Assembly: GCA_002501205.1 (NCBI GenBank)
Contig: DLRW01000015.1
Span: 1-27,522 of the forward strand
Origin: Flavobacteriales bacterium UBA7878
GTDB lineage: Bacteria > Bacteroidota > Bacteroidia > Flavobacteriales > Schleiferiaceae
Reading direction: 5' to 3'
Length of the DNA stretch: 27,522 bases
In this document: one piece after another, positions 1-8,077 of the stretch
How the letters are laid out: the number at the start of each line of letters is the position of its first letter
Position numbering within the stretch: the first letter of the stretch is position 1
Notes under the pieces: generated by a model
Database searches by the model: none
What the model was told of the DNA's origin: nothing
What the model saw: only the letters and a program-made list of their open reading frames with translations
Made by a program: the position numbers and the translations under genes

Positions 1-1
1 C

Positions 2-133
2 CGGGCTTATGATCGTATTTTAAAGGTGGCGCGCACCATTGCCGATTTAGAAGGCGCCACTTCGATCAAGGCGGATCATGTGGCGGAGGCGGTGCAGTAT
101 CGGAGCTTGGATCGGGAGGCTTGGGTGGGGTAA
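2..133 (+). CDS. C-terminal end of a YifB/ComM-family Mg-chelatase-like AAA+ ATPase (partial)
   Basis: Only the last 43 codons are in the window; the 5' part lies off the left edge. The frame reads RAYDRILKVARTIADLEG and ends with a SLDREAWVG tail before a TAA stop. This matches the C-terminal helical lid of the YifB/ComM family, where the pattern RAYDRILKVARTIADL is strongly conserved. In the family the protein is an AAA+ ATPase related to Mg-chelatase subunits; ComM is a helicase that promotes branch migration during natural transformation. That role is family knowledge and cannot be tested from the tail alone. The last 30 coding bases recur, with three transitions, at 6221-6250 (see repeats). 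Confidence 0.85.
   Translation, partial: RAYDRILKVARTIADLEGATSIKADHVAEAVQYRSLDREAWVG
101..130 (+). repeat. 30-bp string in the yifB tail, near-copy at 6221-6250
   Basis: Positions 101-130 and 6221-6250 match at 27 of 30 bases, and all three differences are transitions. Flanking bases on either side do not match. The first part of the string (gagcttggat) also occurs in the M43 protease gene near 9248-9257, so 6221-6250 looks like a junction between two source sequences. Chance similarity is not fully excluded. Confidence 0.45.
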
Positions 134-260
134 TAAGATGTACTTTTTTATTAGGCTTAATGAAGTGGGTAAGTTTAAGCATTTTGTTTTCCCTTTACGA
201 TTTGTAAGGAAGATAGGTCTAGGCTCTGGGTAATTCCTGATCACCATCTCTAGGGATTTT

Positions 261-533
261 CTATAAAACTAATTTGACTTCTCCCACGATTCGATTATAA
301 GTGTCTCTTGCTTCTATTGAGATCTCTACTATTTTGTCTAGCAATAGCTCCTCTAGTGATAGCTTATCAAGTTGACCTTGCCTGGAGTTTATCTCAGGGG
401 CGTCAATGCTACTGAATCGTATACGTTCCTCAGCGTGGTAGTTGAATTTATTTTTCTTTCCAATATTGGTGACGTCAATATCAAAGGTGTCTCCGTCGAT
501 TACACGAAACACCCTTCCTTGAATAATGTCCAT
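261..533 (-). CDS. Small SNase-fold (thermonuclease-like) nuclease
   Basis: A 90-residue protein with the staphylococcal nuclease (TNase) pattern over its whole length. The calcium and catalytic positions seem kept: VIDGDTF gives Asp13/Asp15, RIRF gives Arg39, DAPE gives Asp44 and Glu47, and DTYNRIVG gives Arg81. These correspond to Asp21, Arg35, Asp40, Glu43 and Arg87 of the S. aureus enzyme. It is shorter than usual family members and has no signal peptide or lipobox, so it is probably cytoplasmic, unlike most secreted SNases. I chose the ATG at 533; a TTG two codons upstream (539) is possible. It converges with the yifB-like gene and diverges from the SulP gene. Family call is good; the substrate is unknown. 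Confidence 0.75.
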   Translation of the reverse strand: MDIIQGRVFRVIDGDTFDIDVTNIGKKNKFNYHAEERIRFSSIDAPEINSRQGQLDKLSLEELLLDKIVEISIEARDTYNRIVGEVKLVL

Positions 534-726
534 TTGCAATGAAGTTTGTTGTTGGTTGGATTTGCTGTGGAGCTATTTTTTGAAAACCTCCCGAAAGCCA
601 TTCTATTATAGGACTTTTTTGCATTCTATCAGCATTGTTTATTTAATATATAGTCATTCTATGGTGCTTGATTAAAAATAATGCAAGCAATATGGAGGCG
701 TGATCTAGCCGGGTTTGTCGATTGAT

Positions 727-734
727 TAACTTTG
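727..734 (+). promoter_or_regulatory. Candidate -7 element for the SulP gene
   Basis: TAACTTTG fits the Bacteroidota -7 consensus TAnnTTTG exactly. It lies 57 bp before the SulP start codon, giving a leader of roughly 50 nt. No convincing -33 TTTG is seen 19-21 bp upstream. The rest of 540-790 shows nothing else. Confidence 0.45.
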
Positions 735-790
735 CCGGCCAAGCTTTTGCTGTGTAGAATTAAGTAAATGCTTTTTGGTGTAATTACTGT

Positions 791-2452
791 ATGAAGCAAT
801 CTGACTTTACTCCAAAGTTGATCTCAATACTCAAGGCTGGGATTAAAAGAGAACAACTTCTTAAAGATCTCTCTGCGGGACTAATTGTTGGGATTGTGGC
901 CCTTCCTCTTGCAATCGCATTTGCTATTGCATCTGGCGTGTCTCCCGACAAAGGTCTTGTGACCGCAATCGTAGCCGGAATTATAATTTCGGCTCTTGGA
1001 GGTAGTAGGGTTCAAATTGGAGGCCCTACCGGGGCTTTTATAGTAATTATATATGCGATAGTTCAAGAGCACGGTATAGGAGGCTTAACCATCGCGACAT
1101 TTATGGCTGGCCTCATTTTAGTACTAATGGGGCTAGCACGTTTAGGGAGTCTACTGAAATATATTCCCTATCCACTGATTGTTGGCTTTACAAGTGGAAT
1201 TGCGGTCATTATTTTTTCTTCGCAGATAAATGATCTATTTGGTTTGTCTATTCAGAACTTACCGGCAGACTTCTTGGGGAAATGGCTGGTCTATGGTCAG
1301 CATTTTAGCCAAATTAACTGGTACGCCCTTATCATTGCAATGGCTACCATTTTATTGAGTTTAAATTTTCATCGTATATCCACTAAAGTACCTGGCTCCT
1401 TGGTGGCTATTATAGCTGGTACTTTGGTGGTGCACTTGTTCAATGTCCCTGTAACAACTATTGAGTCGTCATTTGGTGATATCCCTAGTCGTATACCGGT
1501 TCCGATGGTTCCCGATGTGAATTTCAGTACAGTTAAAGCCTTAATACAGCCGGCCTTGGCCATTGCCTTACTAGGGGGCATCGAGTCCTTATTATCTGCA
1601 GTGGTGGCTGACGGTATGATAGGAGGACGACACCGGTCTAATATGGAGCTTATCGCCCAAGGAGTGGCCAATTGTTTTTCAGCCATGTTTGGGGGGATTC
1701 CAGCTACAGGTGCTATTGCTCGCACTGCTACAAATGTGAAGAATGGAGGACGGACACCTATTGCAGGAATTACCCATGCCATTGTTCTGCTATTGATTAT
1801 GATGCTGCTTGCGCCTTTTGCCAAATTGATTCCAATGGCTTGTCTTGCAGGTATCCTTATTGTCGTTTCCTATCACATGAGCGAATGGCGCCATTTCGTA
1901 TTTCTATTAAAGGGAAATCGATTGGATATCTTGATTTTACTTGTTACTTTCTTTCTTACGGTAATTTTTGATCTGGTGATCGCAATTGAAGTAGGTGTTG
2001 TTCTATCTAGTTTTACTGTGATGAAGCGATTGAGTGAGTCTGTAAGCATTAGAGTCTTTTCAAAGCAAGCTGAAAAGGATGATGAATTGCTATTTGAAGA
2101 AGAAATACCGGAACTTCCTTCAGGGGTAGTCCTCTATGAAGTTAATGGAGCATTGTTTTTTGGTGCAGCACAAACTTTTCAGGATGCTTTAAATAGAATG
2201 CAAAAACGTCCGGAGGTATTAATTTTGAGGATGAGGCATGTACCATTTATTGATGCTACCGGTATCCATAGATTAAAAGAGGTGATTCGAGAATTTCGTA
2301 GCCAAGAAGTCCAAGTTATTCTTTCGGGAGTAAGCCAGGAGGTGCTGATGGAGTTAGAAAAAGCGGATATCAATAGTCTCCTTGAAAAGGACAATTTAAT
2401 TACAAATATTAATGACTCCTTGAATAGAGCCAGGTTGTTATTAATGAAGTAA
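791..2452 (+). CDS. SulP-family anion transporter with C-terminal STAS domain
   Basis: This 553-residue inner-membrane transporter belongs to the SulP/SLC26 family, which moves sulfate, bicarbonate or related anions. Residues 1 to about 415 are a chain of hydrophobic segments. They include the family signatures ALPLAIAFAIASG in the first membrane segment, QIGGPTGAF in the third, and GGIPATGAIARTATN followed by GGRTPIAG in the core. From about residue 440 a soluble STAS domain follows, with the loop IDATG; Thr occupies the position that is Ser in anti-sigma antagonists, which is common in SulP proteins. The length is typical. It stands alone with its own likely promoter. The anion cannot be told from sequence: sulfate and bicarbonate (BicA-type) are both possible. 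Confidence 0.92.
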   Translation: MKQSDFTPKLISILKAGIKREQLLKDLSAGLIVGIVALPLAIAFAIASGVSPDKGLVTAIVAGIIISALGGSRVQIGGPTGAFIVIIYAIVQEHGIGGLTIATFMAGLILVLMGLARLGSLLKYIPYPLIVGFTSGIAVIIFSSQINDLFGLSIQNLPADFLGKWLVYGQHFSQINWYALIIAMATILLSLNFHRISTKVPGSLVAIIAGTLVVHLFNVPVTTIESSFGDIPSRIPVPMVPDVNFSTVKALIQPALAIALLGGIESLLSAVVADGMIGGRHRSNMELIAQGVANCFSAMFGGIPATGAIARTATNVKNGGRTPIAGITHAIVLLLIMMLLAPFAKLIPMACLAGILIVVSYHMSEWRHFVFLLKGNRLDILILLVTFFLTVIFDLVIAIEVGVVLSSFTVMKRLSESVSIRVFSKQAEKDDELLFEEEIPELPSGVVLYEVNGALFFGAAQTFQDALNRMQKRPEVLILRMRHVPFIDATGIHRLKEVIREFRSQEVQVILSGVSQEVLMELEKADINSLLEKDNLITNINDSLNRARLLLMK

Positions 2453-2584
2453 GTCGTAGGGACTAGGGCCTTGAAATATTGAAATCAGCTTAACTCATAT
2501 ATTCATCTTTCGGGATGAAGTACTTGATTTTCTTTCTTGAGTTTAGAAATTAGATCGTCTGGGGCTATTCCCTATTCTATGAAA

Positions 2585-2611
2585 AAGGGCCAACCATATT
2601 GGTTGACCCTT
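2585..2611. terminator. Bidirectional hairpin terminator between convergent genes
   Basis: A 12-bp stem with one mismatch and a 3-nt loop (arms 2585-2596 and 2600-2611). On the minus strand it is followed by a short U-tract (A-run at 2582-2586), so it best serves the S8 protease gene that stops at 2675, and it may also end the SulP transcript. Confidence 0.75.
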
Positions 2612-2674
2612 ATTGGATAGTGTTTAGATTCGGGTATTTGTAGAAAATTTCTTCGTAAAAGAATTTTCAAGGAA

Positions 2675-5605
2675 TCAATTGACAATTAAGGTTTGTGAAT
2701 CGACTGCTGTGCCGTCACAAACAAGGACTACTCCGTAGGAACCGGATTGAAGTGAGGAAATGTCCAGATTGACCGTTTCGTTTTCAAGATCCAAGTTGAA
2801 TGTCTTTAAAATAACACCCTTTGCTCCGATAATTTGAATGCTAGCACGTGAAGCACCCTTGGCGCGGTAATCAACGCTTAGTGTTGATCCGGAAGTGGGG
2901 TTTGGGGATATTCTTTTTAAGAATTGTTGTTTAACGGTAAGCGTAACTTCATCGTAATCTTTATATAGGTCTTCTTTCGTAATGACTTCAAGCGTGTAAG
3001 TGCCGCTTTGGGTTCCTGTAAATGTATAGGAGGATGATTGACTGAGAAGATTGTGATTTTCATCGTACCAGTTGTAATATGCGTCTTCCCCAATATTACG
3101 GGCGTTTAGTCGAACGGGATCACCATAATTGACGTTTTGGTCTGAGCCTGCATCAGCGTTAAAAGGCTGACGGGGCTCACGGATTAGGGAGAAATGTACA
3201 TTTCCAGTCCAATGATCGCCCAAAGTGGCATGTGGGGTAGAATGTTTTTGTGTTATGCGGAAGCCATAATTCGTTTTGTCGGATACTTTGTCAATCAGAT
3301 AATTATACGCAAAAACAACGGGAATCCTTTGCCCTGGATCAAACCATATAGAATTGACAGTTACCTGATCTTGTTGCATTTCAACAACCCCTGGTTCAAT
3401 AACACGAACTCCGGGATTTCGCGTTAAGGATGGGCCAAACATTTGCCATCCGCTTGCGTCGAAAATGAGCAGTACTTCAGCCTCGTCAACTAAGCTTGAG
3501 CCACTAGCAAATTCATTTACGGAGAAAGTTAGGTCTTCGTATTCTCCACTTCCATTTCCATCTCCGTTACCTACCCAAACTTCGGTGGAATATTTTTCTT
3601 CATGGGGAGCTGTTAAATGCTGGAATCCAGGTACGATGTTTTGAATAACAAGATTTTGTAGTGACACATTATTGTTTGTGTATATGTCTTGAGCTAAGTC
3701 ACCAGGATGGACTGTGATGGGGTCCTGAGAACTTTCAATCCTAGCCAAGAGGCAATTCTGGAAAAATGAACTGGACCAGGCAAACTCAAGAATAACTGAT
3801 TCCCCAGGGTTAAGTACTGGGATGTTTTGAGTGCCGATAAGGGCGCCACAGGGCAGGCCCCCGCATAAGTCAGTTCCGTCCCAGCTGTTTGGCCAACCAG
3901 AATTGGTTGAGGCTGCTGAACGATACAATTTTAATTGATCACTTGGGTCAGAGGCTTGGCATCCTCTATTGGATACTCGCACATAAGTATAAAATGGGTC
4001 GGTAGAACTCCATTCCAGTACTTCATCTACTCCTTGATTTTGGATGTCGAAACCATCAGGATTATTGCGAGTCCAAATGTCCGGGCTTTCATCAAAATCC
4101 CAGGTAAATACATAGCCCGCATCATTTCCGTTGTCGTCATATCGATCTCGCATGTACAGGTCCAGGCCTGGGTTAACAGACTCCTGCGCAGCTTTAACTG
4201 CTTGGTATACATTTAGTCGACCATAGCCCAATTCGTAAGATTTCCCTTTAGTGTAGAAGGGGAAGTTATTTGGGTGATAATCATAGCCACCAACCTTTTC
4301 TGCGGTGGCATTAAGAATTTCGCGAATTTGAATGGGCCCTAAACAGGGGTTCTGTCTTTTCATCAAAGCTGCTGTTGCGGTCACCATGGGAGCGGAGAAG
4401 GAGGTTCCAGAGCTTGTGTTGTAGGTGTTTGAGGGCTGTATGCTGGTAATGTTTTCAGAAGGTGCTGCTAAGTCTAGGTTAACGCCCCAGTTGGCATTTA
4501 CCCATTTGGTGTCGTTAATATCAGTTCCCCCTACTGCGATAACATCTGGATGGGAGGCTGGAAATGAAATGGTCACATAGCTGCCGTTGTTTCCTGAAGC
4601 CGCAACGAGCACTACTCCTTCTGATTTTGCATACTGTATGGCTGTTTCCAAAGCCATGGAATTGCCAATAGAGAAGCTCATGTTAATAACATCGGCATTC
4701 ATGTCTACAGAATATTCCATTCCTGCTGCAACCGCGGTTGAAGAAATAAAGGCTCCACCAATTTTGCATGGGAGAAGTACGGGTCCACCGGGTCCCCAAT
4801 TACTGGCAATTCCGGAGATACCCTTATTGTTGTTGGATTTGGCTAGGGCAATTCCAGTGGTAAATGTTCCATGATAAAAATTGTCTGTCATTAATTCATT
4901 CGTGTTATTTACGAAATCATAGCCTTTCCAGTCGTCGACTAAACCATTGAGGTCATCGTCAATTCCATTTCCGGTGCTCGGATCGGTGGGGTCAGACCAG
5001 GCATCTTCTCCTGGGTTTAAATACAAATTATGATACCCATCAGAGCCCGTTCCGAGATCTTCATGATTGATATCGAAACCGCTATCCAGAAAAGAAATGA
5101 TCGTGGTTCCAGGAGCTTGCTGAAGTAGGTTCCAATAATCTGACATGTCAATGTCATGGTCATTACCGTTTTCCAGGTACCATTGATTAACATATAAGGG
5201 GTCATTCGGAGATTGTGTGTAATATCCCTCAGTATCCACGTCTACATTACTCACAATAGGGTCAGAGAGTAATGAGTTAGCGAGCGTAAAAATACCTGAG
5301 TCTGCATCTGTGGAAAGCTTATAAAATGTCCATCCAAATTTAGATTTGAATAAGGGTTTTAAACCATTGTTGCTTTCGAAAGTGGCAATATTTCGCTGAT
5401 TTGCTCCGCTCTGATAGTAAATTACAATTCGGTTGGTTGCGACGGGGAAATTAAGATTATTAGATCCGATGAGTTGCCATTCTCCGGAGATGAATTCATA
5501 TTGATTTTCATTCAAAGTAATAGTTTGAGCCTCTAGTTGAATATTGCTCAAGGCTAAAAGTGTAAATGTTAGAATTCGAAAGATTCTTTGTAGAGGGTTT
5601 TTCAT
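2675..5605 (-). CDS. Secreted S8 subtilisin-like peptidase with PKD-like and T9SS sorting domains
   Basis: A 976-residue secreted serine protease. The start at 5605 gives a clear Sec signal peptide (MKNPLQRIFR then a hydrophobic stretch to LEAQ); an open frame extends 17 codons further but would bury it. The catalytic triad is visible: Asp174 in FLDSGFD, His245 in YHGTFTTG, and Ser402 in SSGTSFSAPM, with oxyanion Asn339 in AASGNNG. Residues 18 to about 165 look like a propeptide. After the catalytic domain comes a long beta-rich region, then a PKD/Ig-like domain beginning near DAGSDQNV. The end is a type A T9SS domain (RISPNPTSG to SQTLIVN). It is therefore expected to cross the outer membrane by the type IX system and be released or anchored at the surface. 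No regulatory partner is adjacent. Confidence 0.93.
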   Translation of the reverse strand: MKNPLQRIFRILTFTLLALSNIQLEAQTITLNENQYEFISGEWQLIGSNNLNFPVATNRIVIYYQSGANQRNIATFESNNGLKPLFKSKFGWTFYKLSTDADSGIFTLANSLLSDPIVSNVDVDTEGYYTQSPNDPLYVNQWYLENGNDHDIDMSDYWNLLQQAPGTTIISFLDSGFDINHEDLGTGSDGYHNLYLNPGEDAWSDPTDPSTGNGIDDDLNGLVDDWKGYDFVNNTNELMTDNFYHGTFTTGIALAKSNNNKGISGIASNWGPGGPVLLPCKIGGAFISSTAVAAGMEYSVDMNADVINMSFSIGNSMALETAIQYAKSEGVVLVAASGNNGSYVTISFPASHPDVIAVGGTDINDTKWVNANWGVNLDLAAPSENITSIQPSNTYNTSSGTSFSAPMVTATAALMKRQNPCLGPIQIREILNATAEKVGGYDYHPNNFPFYTKGKSYELGYGRLNVYQAVKAAQESVNPGLDLYMRDRYDDNGNDAGYVFTWDFDESPDIWTRNNPDGFDIQNQGVDEVLEWSSTDPFYTYVRVSNRGCQASDPSDQLKLYRSAASTNSGWPNSWDGTDLCGGLPCGALIGTQNIPVLNPGESVILEFAWSSSFFQNCLLARIESSQDPITVHPGDLAQDIYTNNNVSLQNLVIQNIVPGFQHLTAPHEEKYSTEVWVGNGDGNGSGEYEDLTFSVNEFASGSSLVDEAEVLLIFDASGWQMFGPSLTRNPGVRVIEPGVVEMQQDQVTVNSIWFDPGQRIPVVFAYNYLIDKVSDKTNYGFRITQKHSTPHATLGDHWTGNVHFSLIREPRQPFNADAGSDQNVNYGDPVRLNARNIGEDAYYNWYDENHNLLSQSSSYTFTGTQSGTYTLEVITKEDLYKDYDEVTLTVKQQFLKRISPNPTSGSTLSVDYRAKGASRASIQIIGAKGVILKTFNLDLENETVNLDISSLQSGSYGVVLVCDGTAVDSQTLIVN

Positions 5606-6020
5606 ATAAATAAGAGATTGGTTGTTTTGTAGTAACGATAAGGTTGCTATTTGCAAATGAAAAAAAAATATTCGTATTTCAAAATATAGGAATTAATAAG
5701 TGTATAATTTATAGGGTTATATCTTGTGATTAAGTGATGTTATTGAATGCTTATTGGTGAAATTAGATAGGGATATTTTTAAATGTTAAACCCCCTTGTG
5801 TGTAGTGAATTAGCTTGTGAAATAGGTGATAAATTTGGGGTTCATTTTGAATGCGACTAGGTGCTTATGTTTTTTATAATTAGCCTTATAAAGCAAGAGC
5901 CCCGGAATATTCCGTGGCTCTTTGTTGTATTCAATATGTGGGATTTATCTACTGTTGCGGGATAAAGAGTCCATTGACAATAAGACTCACTTGAATACCC
6001 TGGCGGCTGAGAAAAGACAA
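5606..6020. other. Non-coding interval holding the S8 gene upstream region and a hairpin
   Basis: This 415-bp AT-rich interval lies upstream of the S8 protease gene and downstream of the sorting-domain remnant. It contains the hairpin at 5895-5922. I see no credible gene, no exact TAnnTTTG element with a good partner, and no tRNA. An open frame on the plus strand near 5922 is only the complement of the repeat. Confidence 0.6.
5895..5922. terminator. Hairpin terminator, GC-rich with a palindromic core
   Basis: A near-perfect 14-bp stem with one C-T mismatch, centred on the self-complementary GGAATATTCC. It is followed on the plus strand by TTTGTTGTATT. It sits about 100 bp past the remnant's stop codon (minus strand) and probably ended the ancestral protease transcript. 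Either direction is possible. Confidence 0.65.
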
Positions 6021-6030
6021 TTATTTTTGC

Positions 6031-6233
6031 AAGACTCTAAAACTTACTTGATCTTGAGCACTGCTCACTTGAACAATATAAAGTCCCATTGGTCCTTCCA
6101 AATTCAATTCAATTTTGGATTCAGAATGAAAGTGGTTTTCGGATATTAATGTTCCCGCGCTATTGAAAATCTTAAGCTCAAGATCTTGAGGATTGGCATT
6201 TGTAACGATGTTGATTTTTCCAGAGCTTGGATT
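6031..6233 (-). repeat. 203-bp direct repeat, left copy
   Basis: Aligned by eye to 9056-9258 without gaps, I count 14 mismatches in 203 bases (about 93% identity). It covers the sorting-domain coding region only; sequences beyond each end do not match. The two copies bracket the HxlR-SDR island of about 2.8 kb in the same orientation. Confidence 0.88.
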
Positions 6234-6250
6234 GGGAGGTTTGGGTGGGG
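6221..6250 (+). repeat. Junction string matching the yifB tail at 101-130
   Basis: The first 13 bases belong to the sorting-domain repeat; the remaining 17 match the last codons of the yifB-like gene at 16 of 17 positions. This is exactly where the remnant stops resembling the intact M43 gene. Confidence 0.45.
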
Positions 6251-6283
6251 AAGGGATAAACTCCAAACATTGGTGAAATTACT

Positions 6284-6649
6284 CTAGAGCGATTTGATTT
6301 TTTCCCTGTGTTCTTTCCCCCAATCTTCCATTAGTTTTAATAAATCAGTAAGTGTATAGCAATATTCTGTAAGTGTATATTCCACTCTGGCCGGATAATC
6401 GTCATAGACCTTTCTTTCTACCAGTAGATTTTCCTCCAGGTGCTTTAACTCTTTGGACAGGACTCGATTTGTGATTTTTGGAATGGACTTTTTGATTTCA
6501 TTAAATCGAAAATTATCGTGATAAATGGAGATGATAATAGGTAGTTTCCACTTTCCACCAATTACAAACTGCGTGTCTTGAACAAACCTAAGTTTATTCT
6601 GGATGTCAATTTTTTCAGCTTTTTGCTTCTTTATGTCGGTAGCCTCCAT
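6284..6649 (-). CDS. HxlR-family winged-helix transcriptional regulator
   Basis: A 121-residue DNA-binding protein. The HxlR pattern is clear: VIGGKWKLPII at 29-40, FRFNEIKKSIPKITNRVLSKELKHLEENLLVER over the recognition helix and turn, then the wing and YTLTEYCYTLTDLLKLMEDWG. Many HxlR proteins carry a redox-sensing Cys just before GGKW; here that place is QDTQF, and the only Cys is 97, so sensing by the usual N-terminal thiol is unlikely. The gene diverges from an SDR / membrane protein / SDR operon across 79 bp, the usual arrangement for a local regulator of a detoxification or reductase operon. The start is the ATG at 6649. The effector is unknown. Confidence 0.9.
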   Translation of the reverse strand: MEATDIKKQKAEKIDIQNKLRFVQDTQFVIGGKWKLPIIISIYHDNFRFNEIKKSIPKITNRVLSKELKHLEENLLVERKVYDDYPARVEYTLTEYCYTLTDLLKLMEDWGKEHREKIKSL

Positions 6650-6652
6650 TTA

Positions 6653-6705
6653 GGTATCCTTTTGTATACAGGTATCAAATATATACTTAATCAGGTATAC
6701 TTTTA
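6653..6705. promoter_or_regulatory. Divergent promoter region with candidate HxlR operators
   Basis: On the minus strand, TATATTTG (6683 to 6676) fits the -7 consensus for the HxlR gene. On the plus strand, TACTTTTA (6698-6705) is a weaker -7 for the SDR operon. Three GGTAT repeats (from 6653, 6671 and 6694) overlap these elements. Two of them form dyads: GTAT-N8-ATAC at 6654-6669 and GTAT-N7-ATAC at 6672-6686. The placement suits repression of both directions, but AT-rich sequence makes such dyads easy to find. Confidence 0.45.
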
Positions 6706-6728
6706 TAACCTAATTAATAAATATTAAA

Positions 6729-7571
6729 ATGTCAGATTTTAAGGATGCCATATGGCTTATAACTGGGGCCTCGAAGGGGATAGGGCTTGAACTAACTGAA
6801 AAAATGCTAACAGAAGGAAATAGAGTTGTCGCCACCTCAAGAAATCCGGAAAGCATTAAACAAAGGATTGGTAATCATCCAAACCTCTTGGCGCTAAAGG
6901 TCGATTTGGCTTCTGTAAATTCTGTAGAGAGTGCTGTAAACATGGCAATAGAGACATTTGGTAAAATAGATGTTGTGGTCAATAATGCTGGGTATTGGAC
7001 AGTTGCTAGTTTGGAGGAAACTTCGGATAAAGAGTTTAGGCAATCCATTGATATAAATCTTATAGGTACGGTTAACGTGATCCGGTCTGTTATGCCCCAT
7101 ATGCGAAGACAAAAAAGCGGGCATGTTATCAATATTTCTTCAGTTGCAGGTTATGCGGGGTTTGCTAGTTCTGCAAGCTATACGGCAGCCAAGTTTGCCG
7201 TAATAGGATTGTCGGAAAGTTTGGCCCAAGAAGTTGGTCCTTTTAATATTAGAGTTACCGTGGTTGCACCCGGTGTTTTTCGAACCAATTTTCTTAATTC
7301 AGGATCTCTACAGACAGGTAAGAATTTTATTGAGGATTACAAGACAAAAGAGAAATTACAATTATGGGAGCAGCTTAATGGAAACCAGCCTGGGGATCCC
7401 GCTAAGTTGGTGCAGATTTTAAAGGATGTCCCTACCATGGATGAACCTCCTTTACATCTTCTCCTTGGCCCAGATGCCTATCAGTTGATAGTTGATAAAA
7501 GAGAGGCCGATAGGAAGGAGCTTGAAAAATACAAACACTTAACCCTTTCAACGGATTTTGACCATGCATGA
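6729..7571 (+). CDS. Short-chain dehydrogenase/reductase (SDR), first of the operon
   Basis: A 280-residue classical SDR, a cytoplasmic NAD(P)-dependent oxidoreductase. Rossmann motif TGASKGIG is at 12-19, NNAG at 85-88, the structural Asn in DINLIG at about 110, the catalytic Ser in NISSVAG at about 137, and YTAAK giving Tyr151 and Lys155. Arg38 after the second beta strand favours NADPH. The PGVFRTNF segment is the usual substrate-loop start. It begins 79 bp from the divergent HxlR gene and overlaps the next gene by 8 bp, so translation is probably coupled. The substrate is unknown; HxlR-linked SDRs often reduce reactive carbonyls or quinones, but that is inference. Confidence 0.92.
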   Translation: MSDFKDAIWLITGASKGIGLELTEKMLTEGNRVVATSRNPESIKQRIGNHPNLLALKVDLASVNSVESAVNMAIETFGKIDVVVNNAGYWTVASLEETSDKEFRQSIDINLIGTVNVIRSVMPHMRRQKSGHVINISSVAGYAGFASSASYTAAKFAVIGLSESLAQEVGPFNIRVTVVAPGVFRTNFLNSGSLQTGKNFIEDYKTKEKLQLWEQLNGNQPGDPAKLVQILKDVPTMDEPPLHLLLGPDAYQLIVDKREADRKELEKYKHLTLSTDFDHA

Positions 7572-8067
7572 AATGGTTGAGTACATACATCGCTACTACC
7601 AGAATGAACAGATTAATGCCTTTCTCTCTATTGCGATAGGAACTGTGATTCTCCTTTCTTCCTTTATTCTTTCTCCTTTTTTCGAGAATGAGGGGCTTGT
7701 TAAAGGCTTGTCTTATGCTTTTAATGTAGGAGGCCTGTTCTTTCTTATTGCAGGTGTCATTGTTGCTGTTGGTAATAGAGGACAAATGACTGAAATTAGA
7801 AATTCAGCCCAGACCAATGTAGAACTCCATAAATCTGAAATAGCTAGAATGAGCTTGGTTATGAAATCAAGTTATCGTTCAGCTTTAATATTGTTTTCAA
7901 CTTTAATTTTTGGAGGACTTGTTTTGGCGCTTTCTGTGTCCAGTGATTTTTGGAAGGGAATAGGACTTGGCTTATTAATTGTCGGGACAACTGGACATGC
8001 AATAGAAGCTTTTTCGATGTGGAAAAGCAAGAGGTATCAGCAAGAATTGAATTCTATCAAATTTTAA
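7564..8067 (+). CDS. Four-helix membrane protein of unknown function
   Basis: A 167-residue protein that I do not recognise. Four hydrophobic segments are visible at about 19-40, 48-70, 105-126 and 131-150, with a polar loop of about 35 residues between the second and third (MTEIRNSAQTNVELHKSEI). The N-terminus is acidic and His-containing (MHEMVEYIHRYY), and the C-terminus is basic (MWKSKRYQQEL). There are no cofactor motifs and no Cys. I chose the ATG at 7564, which overlaps the SDR stop in ATGCATGA; a TTG at 7558 is possible. Its place between two SDR genes suggests it works with them, perhaps as a membrane anchor or permease. Confidence 0.8.
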   Translation: MHEMVEYIHRYYQNEQINAFLSIAIGTVILLSSFILSPFFENEGLVKGLSYAFNVGGLFFLIAGVIVAVGNRGQMTEIRNSAQTNVELHKSEIARMSLVMKSSYRSALILFSTLIFGGLVLALSVSSDFWKGIGLGLLIVGTTGHAIEAFSMWKSKRYQQELNSIKF

Positions 8068-8077
8068 TAAAATCAAA

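Larger units (their letters stand above)
6021..6266 (-). pseudogene. Orphan T9SS sorting-domain fragment (3' remnant of an M43-type gene)
   Basis: The frame encodes PNPSSGKINIV... through to SFRVLQK, which is almost the same as the last 73 residues of the M43 metalloprotease at 9046. Upstream of PNPSSG the similarity ends abruptly in a proline-rich run (PSPPKPP), and an in-frame stop appears a few codons before that. There is no signal peptide, no catalytic domain and no ATG; only a TTG could start it. A sorting domain without a passenger has no known use, so I read this as a broken gene end. The HxlR stop codon lies about 20 bp upstream, so the fragment could still be transcribed at the end of the HxlR transcript. 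Confidence 0.8.

Noticed and set aside
1369..1824. 151-codon frame on the minus strand inside the SulP gene
   Set aside because: It is the complement of conserved SulP coding sequence; its composition and lack of motifs mark it as a shadow.
5922..6149. Plus-strand frame across the sorting-domain repeat, with a similar one at 9010-9228
   Set aside because: Both are the reverse complement of the T9SS sorting domain; the similarity between them only reflects the repeat.
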